Shown: positions 28,071 through 37,053, counted from the first letter of the stretch. The stretch is 64,000 nucleotides of DNA from Phycisphaeraceae bacterium (GCA_028277745.1 JANQFR010000015.1:43424-107423); one strand, 5' to 3'. Notes: a model not told the origin generated them from the letters alone. Program-made: numbers and translations.

Positions 28071-28122
28071 CCCCTACGACGATTTAGCAAACCGTTGCCT
28101 TCAGCCACTCGGCCACCTCTCC
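28033..28122 (-). tRNA. tRNA-Ser (anticodon GCU)
   Basis: Read on the minus strand the gene forms a complete class II cloverleaf: acceptor GGAGAGG pairing with CCTCTCC, a D-arm GCCGAGTGGCTGAAGGC, anticodon loop TTGCTAA (anticodon GCT), a long variable arm CGTAGGGGTTATACCCCTACC-like hairpin (GTAGGGG/CCCCTAC), a T-arm GCGGGTTCGAATCCCGC and discriminator G. No CCA is encoded. Its 3' end is overlapped by the recombinase frame, making it a candidate integration site. Confidence 0.96.
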
Positions 28123-28161
28123 GGAGGTCCCGATCTTATGCCTTCGGCGATCGGGGGGCAA

Positions 28162-28234
28162 TGGCGACGACTGGACTCGAACCAGTGACCCAGGGCTTAT
28201 GAATCCCTTGCTCTACCAACTGAGCTACGTCGCC
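28162..28234 (-). tRNA. tRNA with anticodon CAU (Met, elongator type)
   Basis: On the minus strand, GGCGACG pairs with CGTCGCC, followed by D-arm GCTCAGTTGGTAGAGC, anticodon loop TTCATAA, and T-arm ACTGGTTCGAGTCCAGT with discriminator A. One mismatch closes the anticodon stem. The first acceptor pair G-C and the stem lacking three G-C pairs argue against initiator. A tRNA-Ile with modified CAU is the alternative. It is 39 bases upstream of tRNA-Ser on the same strand, so the two may be cotranscribed. Confidence 0.93.
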
Positions 28235-28389
28235 GTGGCGGATCGCGTATCCTAAGGCCCGGACCGGATCGATTCAAGGCGACGCGGCGTCTCGTGGCCG
28301 CGGGATCGTGATCCGTTGCGACCATGACACCCCGCCCTCCGAATTAACGGCGAACGCCTCGTCATCTTGAGGGGATCTGAGATAAACTG

Positions 28390-28773
28390 ATGAATATGAA
28401 CCCAAGACGTTTTTCGGCGAACCGGGGCGGTGGCCGCCGGTCCAACAGCGGACGCGGGCCGCGGCCGGCCCGTGGAGGGGGGCGGCGGGGCCAGCAACTG
28501 CCGATGCTGCTCGGCGAGCCCTCGCCTTCGCTGGCCAAGATCAACACCATGAACATGGCCAAGCTGGAGGAGAAGATCGCCAGCCTGAAGGTCGAACAGG
28601 AGCGGATGGCGGCCAAGCTGGCGAGCCTGGAGGCCCGGGACCCCCAGCCCGAGGATAAGATCAAGGCGGCCAAGGACTTGCTGGAACGACTGGCGGCGCT
28701 GGAGACGGCGGCGGCGGAGCGGCTGGCGGGCAAGGCCGAGCGTAAGGCCAATTACGAGCAGCGCAACCGTTGA
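28390..28773 (+). CDS. Small basic coiled-coil protein of unknown function
   Basis: A 127-residue frame. The first 40 residues are rich in Arg and Gly (RGGGRRSNSGRGPRPARGG), as in nucleic-acid-binding tails. Residues of about 50-120 form a predicted coiled coil (MAKLEEKIASLKVEQERMAA, KDLLERLAALETAAAERL). A minus-strand frame of similar length overlaps it, but its Ser/Arg-rich composition is typical of a shadow. I do not recognise the family. It stands alone between the tRNA pair and the first AsmA-like gene. Confidence 0.6.
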   Translation: MNMNPRRFSANRGGGRRSNSGRGPRPARGGGRRGQQLPMLLGEPSPSLAKINTMNMAKLEEKIASLKVEQERMAAKLASLEARDPQPEDKIKAAKDLLERLAALETAAAERLAGKAERKANYEQRNR

Positions 28774-28994
28774 GCGGGGCGTTTGGCCGCCGGTCGGGCC
28801 GGCGGCGGCTGGTTTTGGCTTAGTTGGGGATCTATCGTGGTGGGGCGGGGTTCTAAATGCGCGGCCGCGGCGGGACCGAGCGGTGTTCGCGGCGTATGAT
28901 CGGGAATTCAGGAAGTGACAGGCGGTTGAATGGGTATTGGTAACCCTTGGCCGGCGTCCGGACGGCGTCAGGTCGACACCGGAGGCAACCTGCG

Positions 28995-31900
28995 ATGGCG
29001 GAACAGTCGGGATCGGGAGGCGGCCGTAAGTGGTTGATCCGGGGGGGTGTGGCGGCGGCGGGGTTGGTTGTGCTGCTGGTGCTGTTGGTGTTGCTGGCTC
29101 CGACGCTGCTGAGCACGGGGATGGGCACGCGGTTTGTCCTGGGGTTTGTCAATGACCGGATCGCGGGGCGGGTGACGATCGCGGACCTGCGGCTGGCGTG
29201 GTTCGGCGGCCAGTCGGTGGATGGGATCGAGGTGGCCGACCCTTCGGGCCAGCCGGTGGTGAGCGTCGGGTCGGTCGAACTGGCGGACGCATCGTTGTGG
29301 TCGTTGATCCGCGGCAGCCGGGACCTTGGAGCGATCAAGGTCGACCGGGTCCGGGCGGACGTGGTGCGCGAGGAGGGTGGGGCGTTGAACCTGCAGGCGG
29401 CGTTCGCGCCCCCCGCCGCCGCGGCCGGCTCGGGTTCGTCCGGATCGTCGTCTTCGCCTCCCGCATCGAAGCCCGCGTCCAGCGGCGGCCTGCTCCCGCC
29501 CGGTCTGTCGCTGGAGCTGACGCTGACGGACGTGCAGGCATCTTTCACAGCGCCAGACATGGCCAAGCTGGAGTTGTCGATGCCGACCGGCCAGGTCAAC
29601 ATCCCAAGCCCGGCCGATATCACCGTGGACCTGTCCGCGGCAATCTCGCAGGGCGGTTCGAGCGGCGGCCTGACCGCGAAGGGCAAGATCAAGGACCTGT
29701 TCGACGCGGCCGGCGCCTTGGCGCTGGCGTCGGCGGACCTCGACGTCACGCTTCAGGCCGCCGACTTCCCCCTCGACGCGGCGGATCGGATCGCTGGACT
29801 CGGCGGCAAGCTCACGGCGTTGTTGGGGACGACCTTGAACGCGTCGGTTGTCGGGTCGGGCGGCGTCGATGCGCTGGACCTGGCCGTCAAGACCCGCAGC
29901 GCGCACCTCAACGCCGACCTTAAGCTGATGATGACCGATCAGGGGTTGGCTAACGATGGCGCCGGCCGGGTGTTGTTGACGGTGACGCCCGAGGCGTGGG
30001 CCGCGTTGACGCGTGGGGGAGGCGGATCGACGTTGAGTCAGCCCATGCAGATCGTCGTGGATCTCGATCGCCTGACCGCTCCGAAGCGGGGCGATGAACT
30101 TGCGATCGGTGAGGCCGCGGCCGAGATGAGCGTGACCATGTCGGACAGCCGCATCACGCTGCCCCAGCTGGGTGAGGTGGACCTGTCCAACACGAGTGTG
30201 AAGGTCAGCACGGCGAAGCTCAGCGAACAGGTCCGGGCCGACATCATCAGCACCGCGGCGCTGGGGGGCAAGAGCGGCACGGTCAAGATCAACGGCTCCG
30301 CCGACGGCCTGGTCACGCCCGACGGCGCATTCAACACGGCCGGCGAAGGCATGGTGGTGCGCCTGACGGGGGCGGTGGCGGACTTCCCCGCGATCGCGTT
30401 GGCCGACGAGTTGCTGCAGCAGGGCGGTCTGCTCGTTGACGCCCTGGGCCCGATGGTCAACGCCAACCTGCAGGCCGACTGGACCGCTCAGACCGGCGAC
30501 GGGCGGTTCGTGCTCAAGGCGTCGACCGCGTCTTCCAAGATCGACCTGGCCGCGTCGATGAATCAGGACGCTTTCACGGCGGTGCCGGGCTCATCGATTG
30601 ACTACGTGCTGAGCCCGGCGGTGGTTTCGCGTTTGACCGGGGAAGGCGGGGTGACTTTGGCCAAGCCCGCGCCGATCAAGATCACGATTAATCAACTTGC
30701 CGCGCCGATCGAGAAGTTCGACCTCGGCGCCGTCGCGGTGGGCGCGACCATCACGGTTGGCCGGATCAACCCGGTCGGGGTGGATCCGCTTGATGGCGTG
30801 ACCATCGAACCCGCCACCGTGCAGTTGGCATCGACGACGCTGAACCAGCCGCTGTCCGTCACCGCCGCGACGAAGCTCGTCCGGTCCGGCATGACCGCGG
30901 AGGTGAACGCGACTGCGAAGCTGGGCCCGGCCACGGCCGAGGGCGGGCCCGCGCTGGAGTCCGCCAACATCGACGTGACCTCCCTGCCCGTGACGATCCT
31001 GGACCCCGGGCTTGTTGCGCTGCTGGGCGACACGCTGGACCGGATCGAGTTGACGGTGAACGGCGACCCGCGCCACGGCCCGACGAAAGCGGGCGCGTCG
31101 GTTCAATCATCGCTGCTGACCGCGGAGCTCAACGGCGAATACCGGCCTGCCGCCGAGGGCGCCGCCGTCTCCCTGGCGTCGGGGTCTCATGTCTCCCTGA
31201 CGCTTGAGCCCCAGCGCTTTGACCGTTTCATCGTGCAGAACAACCCGGGCGCTCCCGCGGCGATCCGGCTCGCGGCGCCCGCGACCGTCAAAGCCGACAT
31301 CAACACCGCCCGAGTCGAACTGCCGTTCAACCCGGCGGCGACCGAGATCAACGCCCAGCTCACCTCCACGACGCTGCAGCTGATCCCCTCGGCCAATACG
31401 AAGGTCAACCTCTCCGACCTCAAGGCTGCGCTGCGCAGCGAGTCACTGGCCGACGCGGTCACGCTCGAGGCCCGCGGCAACGTCACCGGCGCCGACGACA
31501 AAGAAGCCGGTCGGCTTGATTCCACCACCACCCTCAACCGCCTGTTCAACGACGCGGGCGGGCTGGACCTCGAAAACCTGACGCTGAAGACCGAAACCGA
31601 CATCGCCAATTTTCCCATCGCGCTGGCCGACGAGCTGAGCGGCGCGGAACTGCGGCTGCTGCCGATCCTCGGGCCGATGGCGTCGATCAAGCTCAACGGC
31701 AACCTGCCCGGCGACCTGACGCTTAGCGCCCAGAGTCCCACGTCGAGCATCGCCGCCGCGATCAACGTCAACGATCAGCGTCAGCTCACCCTCCGCGAAG
31801 ATATTGTGGCGACGCTTTACGTCACCCCGCAGATGGCCCGCGAGTTCCTGGGCAACATGCACCCGATGTTTCAGGACGCGGTGGAGAGCGAGAAGCCGGT

Positions 31901-32693
31901 GAGGCTGGTGGTGAACAAGTCGGCGTCGCCGATCCCGCTGACCGGCCTGCAGATCGAGCAGCTCAAGCTCAGCGGCACGCTCGACGGCGGCGTGGTCAAG
32001 ATGCGCCGCGGCGGATGGCTCGACGAGGGCGTCAACTCGCTGGTCAGCTCCCTGCTCAAAGCGCTCGGCTCCAACCAGGGCCTGCGCCGGCCCGAAGACA
32101 TCGACACCTATCCCGCGACCTTCACCCTCATGACCTGGACGCTCGACAACGGCGTCCTCGACGCCTCGCAGACCTGGGTCACCAGCCCCGACCTCGCGGT
32201 CGGCTTCATCGGCTCGATCAACCTCCAGGACCCCGCTAACGCCACCATCCGGAAGATGGTCATGGGCGTGCTTGAGGCGTCGCTGATCATCGAGAGCCCG
32301 ATTCTCAAGAACTTCATCCAGCCCGACCAGATCGCCGAGCTGCCTCTCTCTGGCCGGCTCGCCGACCCGACCATCGATTACGGCATCTTCATCCAGGACA
32401 TCGTCGGCTCCGTCGCCGTGCAGACAACCCGCCAGCTCGTGCCCGGCGGGTGGGGCGGGCTGGTCGGCGGCGTGATCGAAGGCGTCGGGCAAGGCATCAA
32501 GGAGGACCGCCAGAGGAAGCTCGGCGTGTCCTGGGACATCCCCCCCGCGGGGCAGGAGCTGATCCGCAGGGCCCAGCAGATGGAGGCCCCGCCCGACGAC
32601 ACCCGGCAACAGCAACAGCAACAACAGCAGCAGGACCAGCAGCAACGCGGCAACCCGCTTGAAGACACCCTCCGCAACCTGTTCGGCGGCTGA
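28995..32693 (+). CDS. AsmA-like membrane-anchored giant with Gln-rich tail
   Basis: A 1232-residue protein with one N-terminal membrane segment (GGVAAAGLVVLLVLLVLLAP) followed by VNDRIAGRVTIADLRLAWFGGQSVDGIEV, the start typical of AsmA/DUF748 proteins. The rest is beta-strand repeat sequence consistent with a long groove in the envelope, as proposed for AsmA/TamB-type lipid carriers. The C-terminus has a run of nine Gln followed by DQQQRG. The ATG at 28995 has GGAGG nine bases upstream and is preferred over 28947. A second, distant AsmA-like gene is at 50279-53728. Function here is inference from family. Confidence 0.8.
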   Translation: MAEQSGSGGGRKWLIRGGVAAAGLVVLLVLLVLLAPTLLSTGMGTRFVLGFVNDRIAGRVTIADLRLAWFGGQSVDGIEVADPSGQPVVSVGSVELADASLWSLIRGSRDLGAIKVDRVRADVVREEGGALNLQAAFAPPAAAAGSGSSGSSSSPPASKPASSGGLLPPGLSLELTLTDVQASFTAPDMAKLELSMPTGQVNIPSPADITVDLSAAISQGGSSGGLTAKGKIKDLFDAAGALALASADLDVTLQAADFPLDAADRIAGLGGKLTALLGTTLNASVVGSGGVDALDLAVKTRSAHLNADLKLMMTDQGLANDGAGRVLLTVTPEAWAALTRGGGGSTLSQPMQIVVDLDRLTAPKRGDELAIGEAAAEMSVTMSDSRITLPQLGEVDLSNTSVKVSTAKLSEQVRADIISTAALGGKSGTVKINGSADGLVTPDGAFNTAGEGMVVRLTGAVADFPAIALADELLQQGGLLVDALGPMVNANLQADWTAQTGDGRFVLKASTASSKIDLAASMNQDAFTAVPGSSIDYVLSPAVVSRLTGEGGVTLAKPAPIKITINQLAAPIEKFDLGAVAVGATITVGRINPVGVDPLDGVTIEPATVQLASTTLNQPLSVTAATKLVRSGMTAEVNATAKLGPATAEGGPALESANIDVTSLPVTILDPGLVALLGDTLDRIELTVNGDPRHGPTKAGASVQSSLLTAELNGEYRPAAEGAAVSLASGSHVSLTLEPQRFDRFIVQNNPGAPAAIRLAAPATVKADINTARVELPFNPAATEINAQLTSTTLQLIPSANTKVNLSDLKAALRSESLADAVTLEARGNVTGADDKEAGRLDSTTTLNRLFNDAGGLDLENLTLKTETDIANFPIALADELSGAELRLLPILGPMASIKLNGNLPGDLTLSAQSPTSSIAAAINVNDQRQLTLREDIVATLYVTPQMAREFLGNMHPMFQDAVESEKPVRLVVNKSASPIPLTGLQIEQLKLSGTLDGGVVKMRRGGWLDEGVNSLVSSLLKALGSNQGLRRPEDIDTYPATFTLMTWTLDNGVLDASQTWVTSPDLAVGFIGSINLQDPANATIRKMVMGVLEASLIIESPILKNFIQPDQIAELPLSGRLADPTIDYGIFIQDIVGSVAVQTTRQLVPGGWGGLVGGVIEGVGQGIKEDRQRKLGVSWDIPPAGQELIRRAQQMEAPPDDTRQQQQQQQQQDQQQRGNPLEDTLRNLFGG

Positions 32694-32701
32694 CGCGGCG
32701 G

Positions 32702-32731
32702 GAAGCCCAGGGACTGCAGTCCCCGGGCTTC
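32702..32731. repeat. 30-base dispersed palindrome, copy 1
   Basis: The halves GAAGCCCAGGGACTG and CAGTCCCCGGGCTTC are reverse complements except for one position. It starts eight bases after the stop of the AsmA-like gene and could terminate its transcript. A copy of identical length lies at 53753-53782, also just after an AsmA-like gene. Confidence 0.75.
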
Positions 32732-32749
32732 GGCTCTAAACTGGGCGGC

Positions 32750-33775
32750 ATGAAACAGGTCATTGTTGAATCGTTCGGCGGGGCCGACCGCCTTGAACTC
32801 CACGACACTCCCGATCCCCAGCCCGGCCCCGGCCAGGTGCGCGTCCGGTTGACGAGTATCGGCCTCAACCACGCCGACCTGATGGCCCGCGAGGGGCGGT
32901 ACAAGATCGCCTCGGGCGACCCGCCGTTCACCCCCGGCATCGAGGGCGGCGGCGTGATCGACGCCGTCGGCCAGGGCGTCAGCGGCGACCGTGTCGGCCA
33001 GCGCGTCATCCTCACCCCCGACGCCCCCCGCAACGCCGCCGGCGGGCTCGGCGGCACGTACCGCGAGCTTTACCTCTGCGCCGACGACCAGGCCCTGCCC
33101 GCGCCCGACGCCGTCCCCGACGACCAGCTCGGCGCCCTCTGGCTGCCGTACCTCACCGCCTACGGCTGCCTCGTCTGGAAGCAGCAGATCAAGCCCGGCG
33201 ACGTGGTCGCCCTCCCCGCCGCGTCCAGCTCCGTCGCCCTCGCCGCCGCCCAGATCGTCAAGCATCACGGCGGCGTCGCGATCGGCCTGACCACCAGCCC
33301 CGACAAGGTCGAGCGGCTGAACCAGCTGGACACCGCGGCCTACGACCACCTGGTCGTCACCCACGACGCCGACCGCAACATGAAGCCCTGGCACCGCGAC
33401 CTGCGCCCGCTCGCCCCCAACGGCGTGGACGTGTTTTTCGATCCCGTCGCCGCGGGGGCTTACCTGAGCACGGAGATCAAGTGCCTGGCCCAGCACGGCT
33501 GCGTCTGGGTGTACGGCCTGCTCGGCGCCGCGGACACGGTCGACGTGACCCCCCTGATCCGCAAGCACGCCGCGATCCGCGGCTGGGCGCTCAGCGAACT
33601 GGTCGCGGCCGGTCCGGACGCGTGGCTGCCTGCTTGCCGGCGCATCCTCGACGGTTTCGCGGAGGGCTGGTGCCGCCAGCACGTCGACGCCGTCTACCCC
33701 CTGGCCGACGTCCGCCGGGCCCACGAGGAGATGCACCGGGGGCGGCATGTTGGCAAGCTCGTCCTGACCCCCTAA
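32750..33775 (+). CDS. Quinone oxidoreductase-like medium-chain dehydrogenase
   Basis: A 341-residue member of the zinc-free MDR branch. The GroES-like N-terminal domain has QVRVRLTSIGLNHADLMARE, then FTPGIEGGGVIDAVGQGV. The nucleotide domain starts near residue 145 with QQIKPGDVVALPAASSSVALAAAQI, where the usual AGGVG motif is replaced by the Ala/Ser-rich stretch. The catalytic-zinc Cys of alcohol dehydrogenases is absent. Likely a cytoplasmic NADPH-dependent reductase of quinones or enones; the substrate is unknown. It stands between the AsmA-like gene and the GH130 gene on the same strand. Confidence 0.85.
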   Translation: MKQVIVESFGGADRLELHDTPDPQPGPGQVRVRLTSIGLNHADLMAREGRYKIASGDPPFTPGIEGGGVIDAVGQGVSGDRVGQRVILTPDAPRNAAGGLGGTYRELYLCADDQALPAPDAVPDDQLGALWLPYLTAYGCLVWKQQIKPGDVVALPAASSSVALAAAQIVKHHGGVAIGLTTSPDKVERLNQLDTAAYDHLVVTHDADRNMKPWHRDLRPLAPNGVDVFFDPVAAGAYLSTEIKCLAQHGCVWVYGLLGAADTVDVTPLIRKHAAIRGWALSELVAAGPDAWLPACRRILDGFAEGWCRQHVDAVYPLADVRRAHEEMHRGRHVGKLVLTP

Positions 33776-33881
33776 CGGTTAATTTACGACGAAGGTTTGT
33801 CGGCGGATAATGATTGAGGGTGTGTGGGCTAGCCGATACCATTCCGGTGGTCGTGTGTTGTGAACAGGATGGGAATGGTCG

Positions 33882-35390
33882 ATGCCCGATAACGGTTTGA
33901 TTGTCACCCGCCGCCCCGAGCGGTTCATGGCGGATGACCACCGCGTCATCACGCGTTTCTTCCCCGTCGGCGGGGAGGCCCGGGTCCACGCGGTGCTCGA
34001 TCGCGTCGCCGGCCTGAGCGATGGCGCGGTCGACAAGCTCCTGCGTGAGGTCCTCGACGAGTTCGGCCCGCGCCACCGCAACATCCGCGCCACCTACCTG
34101 CGGCACTTCTCCAACATCCAGGGCTACGCCGAAGACCCCGGCGCCTTGTCCGAGGAGAGGCGCTTGCTCATCGGCTCGTACTTCACGATGGAATACTCCA
34201 TCGAATCGGCTGCGCTGTTCAACCCGTCGATCGTCGCCCACCCCGACCAGACCGGGCTCGAAGACGGCCAGCTGCGCTTCATCATGTCCCTCCGCGCCAC
34301 CGGGGAGGGGCACGTGTCCTCGATCGTCTTCCGCACGGGAACGGTCGACCGCACCGGCCACCTCGAGTTCGACGCGCCCGGCCGCTTCACCGCCAAGCTC
34401 CGCGTCCAGCAGGACCGGATGTACGACAAGAAGCTGTTCTTCCTCAAGCTCGTCGAGATGGCCGCCTACTCCGACGGCGCCCGCATTGTGCTGGACGAGC
34501 TGCCCGACTTCTTCACCTACCAGCAGCTCGACGAAAAGATCCACGAGGTCCGCGACCGCCCCGGCCGGCCCTCGCCGTTCAGCGAGTCGGCCGAGAACAT
34601 GCTCTGGCTGGCGCGGTCCAACTACCGCCTTCAGGTCCCGCCCGACACCGACCCGTCCGAGGTCGTCATCTTCCCCTCCTCCGAGAACGAGTCCCGCGGC
34701 ATCGAAGACGTCCGCCTCACCCGTTTCACCGAAGACGACGGCAACGTGACCTACTACGGCACCTACACCGCCTACAACGGCTTCCGCATCCTCCCGCAGA
34801 TCCTCGAGACCGCCGACTTCTGCGACATCCGCGTCCACACCCTCAACGGCAAGTACGTCCAGAACAAGGGCATGGCCCTTTTCCCCCGCCGGATCGACGG
34901 CTGGTACATGATGGTCTCCCGCCTCGACGGCGAGAACATGTACCTCATGAAATCCGACAACATGCACTTCTGGAACGAGGCCGTGAAGCTGCAGGCGCCC
35001 CGGTACCCCTGGGAGTTCGTCCAGATCGGCAACTGCGGCGCCCCGATCGAGACCGAGGCCGGCTGGATCCTGCTCACCCACGGCGTCGGGCCCATGCGTA
35101 AGTACTGCATCGGCGTCAGCCTGCTCGATCTCAACGACCCGTCCAAGATTATCGGCCACCTGACCGAGCCGCTGCTGCTGCCCAACGAGGAGGAGCGCGA
35201 CGGCTACGTGCCCAACGTCGTCTACTCCTGCGGCGCCGTCGCCCACGGCGACCTGCTGGTCATGCCTTACGCCATGTCCGACTCGGCCACCTGCTTCGCC
35301 ACCGTCCTTATCCCCGACCTGATCAACGCGCTGCTCCGCACCACCCCCCTGTGCCCCCTGCCCAGCAGCGACCCCGTCGCGGTCGAGTAG
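33882..35390 (+). CDS. GH130-family glycoside phosphorylase/hydrolase
   Basis: A 502-residue enzyme of glycoside hydrolase family 130, which contains mannoside phosphorylases and hydrolases. Family marks are LFNPSIVAHPDQ, SRGIEDVRLTRF (the Asp aligns with the family's general acid region), NKGMALFPRRIDGWYMM, GNCGAPIETEAGWILLTHGVGPMRKY and DGYVPNVVYSCGA. An extra helical N-terminal region of about 100 residues precedes the propeller, as in longer members of the family. No signal peptide is seen, so it is cytoplasmic. It is outside the sulfatase locus and could process endogenous or imported mannosides. Confidence 0.9.
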   Translation: MPDNGLIVTRRPERFMADDHRVITRFFPVGGEARVHAVLDRVAGLSDGAVDKLLREVLDEFGPRHRNIRATYLRHFSNIQGYAEDPGALSEERRLLIGSYFTMEYSIESAALFNPSIVAHPDQTGLEDGQLRFIMSLRATGEGHVSSIVFRTGTVDRTGHLEFDAPGRFTAKLRVQQDRMYDKKLFFLKLVEMAAYSDGARIVLDELPDFFTYQQLDEKIHEVRDRPGRPSPFSESAENMLWLARSNYRLQVPPDTDPSEVVIFPSSENESRGIEDVRLTRFTEDDGNVTYYGTYTAYNGFRILPQILETADFCDIRVHTLNGKYVQNKGMALFPRRIDGWYMMVSRLDGENMYLMKSDNMHFWNEAVKLQAPRYPWEFVQIGNCGAPIETEAGWILLTHGVGPMRKYCIGVSLLDLNDPSKIIGHLTEPLLLPNEEERDGYVPNVVYSCGAVAHGDLLVMPYAMSDSATCFATVLIPDLINALLRTTPLCPLPSSDPVAVE

Positions 35391-35395
35391 GGGGA

Positions 35396-35491
35396 GGGAA
35401 ACCGCAGGAACCGGTCGGGCCGCGGCTGTTCCAAGGATTTCTGCTTCATTTTCTGCGGTTCCTGTGTTTTCTGCGGTTCCTGCGGTTTCCC
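35396..35491. repeat. Inverted repeat with internal TTCTGCGGTTCCTG units
   Basis: A 17-base arm at 35396-35412 (GGGAAACCGCAGGAACC) is repeated as its exact reverse complement at 35475-35491. Between them the unit TTCTGCGGTTCCTG recurs imperfectly. It begins six bases after the GH130 stop and ends about 60 bases before ada. A long-loop hairpin or a mobile short repeat is possible. Confidence 0.6.
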
Positions 35492-35553
35492 CTCCCAATT
35501 CCCCGCCCGTTTTTCGGCGGCCCTATGATTTGAGGCGCGGTAGATTTGCCGCC

Positions 35554-36591
35554 ATGAAGCCCGCCATGCTCGAAACCGAGACAACGTTAAGCGATCGCTA
35601 TTACGACGGCGTGTTCTACGTCGGCGTCAAGACCACCGGCGTGTTCTGCCGGCCGTCGTGTCCCGCCCGCAAGCCCAAACGCGAGAACTGCGAGTTCTTC
35701 ACCGACGCCCGACAGGCGCTGCTGGCATCCTACCGCCCGTGCAAGCGGTGCCGGCCGCTGTCGCCGCCCAACGGCGTGTCCGACACGATCCGCACCCTGA
35801 TCGACGCGGTCGAGCGCGACCCCGCCAGGCGTTGGCGCGACGAGGATTTCCAGAAAATCTCGATCGACGCATCCACCGCCCGCCGCCAGTTCAAGAAACG
35901 CTACGGCATGACCTTCGTCGCGTACGCCCGCGCCCGCCGCATGGGCCTGGCGTTCAAGCAGATCCGTGAAGGTCAGGCGGTCATCGACGCGCAGCTCGAC
36001 GCGGGCTACGAATCGGGCAGCGGTTTCCGTGACGCCTTCTCGAAGATCATGGGCGCCCCGCCCGCGTCCCGGGGCGGCCGCCTGCTGTCGGCCGCCTGGA
36101 TCGACACCCGGCTGGGGCCGATGATGGCGATCGCGGACGAGACGGCGCTGCACCTGCTCGAGTTCGTGGACCGGCGCGGCCTGGAGCGCGAGGTGCAGCG
36201 GCTGCGGACGCGGACCCGCGCGGCCGTGGTCCCCGGACGCACGCCGCCGATCGATCAGGCCCGTGACGAACTGGAGGCGTATTTCGCCGGCGACCGGCTG
36301 GCGTTTGACACGCCGATCGTCATGCACGGCTCACCTTTCCAGAAAGCCGTGTGGGAGGCGCTGATACAGATCCCGTCCGGGCAGACCCGGGCGTACTCCG
36401 ACATCGCCCGGGCCATCGGCCGGCCCGCGGCGGTCCGCGCGGTCGCCCGCGCCAACGGCGCTAACCAGTTGGCGATCATCGTCCCCTGCCACCGTGTGAT
36501 CGCCGCCGACGGTCAACTCACCGGTTATGCCGGCGGCCTGGCCCGCAAACAGTGGCTGCTCGACCACGAACGCGAGCACATGGCGCTATAA
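35554..36591 (+). CDS. ada: Ada: methylated-DNA repair protein and transcriptional activator
   Basis: A 345-residue Ada homologue. N-terminal AdaA domain has the zinc and methylphosphotriester-accepting cysteines C32, C36, C63 and C66 (VFCRPSC and YRPCKRC). An AraC helix-turn-helix follows (FQKISIDASTARRQFKKRYG, GYESGSGFRDAFSKIMG). The C-terminal O6-methylguanine transferase domain has IIVPCHRVI with acceptor Cys312 and SGQTRAYSDIARAIG. It repairs alkylated DNA and, once methylated, activates alkylation-response genes. The Met at 35554 is chosen to begin just before the zinc domain; 35464 is an open-frame extension. Confidence 0.95.
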   Translation: MKPAMLETETTLSDRYYDGVFYVGVKTTGVFCRPSCPARKPKRENCEFFTDARQALLASYRPCKRCRPLSPPNGVSDTIRTLIDAVERDPARRWRDEDFQKISIDASTARRQFKKRYGMTFVAYARARRMGLAFKQIREGQAVIDAQLDAGYESGSGFRDAFSKIMGAPPASRGGRLLSAAWIDTRLGPMMAIADETALHLLEFVDRRGLEREVQRLRTRTRAAVVPGRTPPIDQARDELEAYFAGDRLAFDTPIVMHGSPFQKAVWEALIQIPSGQTRAYSDIARAIGRPAAVRAVARANGANQLAIIVPCHRVIAADGQLTGYAGGLARKQWLLDHEREHMAL

Positions 36592-36593
36592 AG

Positions 36594-36707
36594 CCGCGGA
36601 TGGCATCCGCGGTCCCCTCCCGCGCGGATGCCATCCGCGGTTCCCCCGCCGCGGTCGTGAATCATGGGCATTCGGGCGCGGCGTCAGACCGCGGATACCA
36701 TCCGCGG
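36594..36707. terminator. Three tandem CCGCGGATNNCATCCGCGG hairpins between convergent genes
   Basis: Near-identical palindromes occur at 36594-36612, 36623-36639 and 36689-36707. The third is followed by TTTTAT on the plus strand. They fill the space between the stop codons of ada (plus) and the small membrane protein (minus), so they probably serve as a bidirectional terminator. The repeated sequence also looks like a REP-type element. Confidence 0.7.
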
Positions 36708-36717
36708 TTTTATAGGG

Positions 36718-37053
36718 TCAGGCTCGCTTGGGCTTTTTCGTTCCCTGCGTGTAAAGCCGCTGCACCGCCCACCACGCGACCGTCGCCCACAGCCAGCTGT
36801 TTACGATGATCGCCAGCGGCACGCCGACCGCCAACGCCACTGCCGGCGACACCGGCAGCCGCCAGCCCTCCTGGTCCAGCCCAAACGTCACGACCGGCAC
36901 AACCGGCGACGCCAGCACCCAGAAACCCACCGCGATCGCGTCCATCACCGGCCCGGCGGCGGTGCTCCCCGCGACATACACCACCCCGCCCAGCGCAGCG
37001 GTGACCACCATGTGCGCATACGACAGGGTTCGAAAGGGGTTGCGCTTGCGCAT
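36718..37053 (-). CDS. Small integral membrane protein
   Basis: About 111 residues starting at the ATG at 37053, with GGAG seven bases upstream; a GTG at 37080 would add nine Arg-rich residues. Three hydrophobic segments are visible (MVVTAALGGVVYVAG, MDAIAVGFWVLASPVVPVVTF, VALAVGVPLAIIVNSWLWATVAWW), and the C-terminus is basic (TQGTKKPKRA). No family is recognised. It converges on ada and is downstream of the same strand as priA, with 65 bases between. Confidence 0.65.
   Translation of the reverse strand: MRKRNPFRTLSYAHMVVTAALGGVVYVAGSTAAGPVMDAIAVGFWVLASPVVPVVTFGLDQEGWRLPVSPAVALAVGVPLAIIVNSWLWATVAWWAVQRLYTQGTKKPKRA

Noticed and set aside
28362..28751. Minus-strand 129-codon ORF opposite the coiled-coil protein
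   Set aside because: Ser/Ala/Arg-rich shadow composition; the plus-strand frame has a coherent basic-plus-coiled-coil layout.
33591..35498. 635-codon minus-strand frame opposite GH130
   Set aside because: GH130 motifs on the plus strand are unambiguous; the antisense frame is a compositional artefact.
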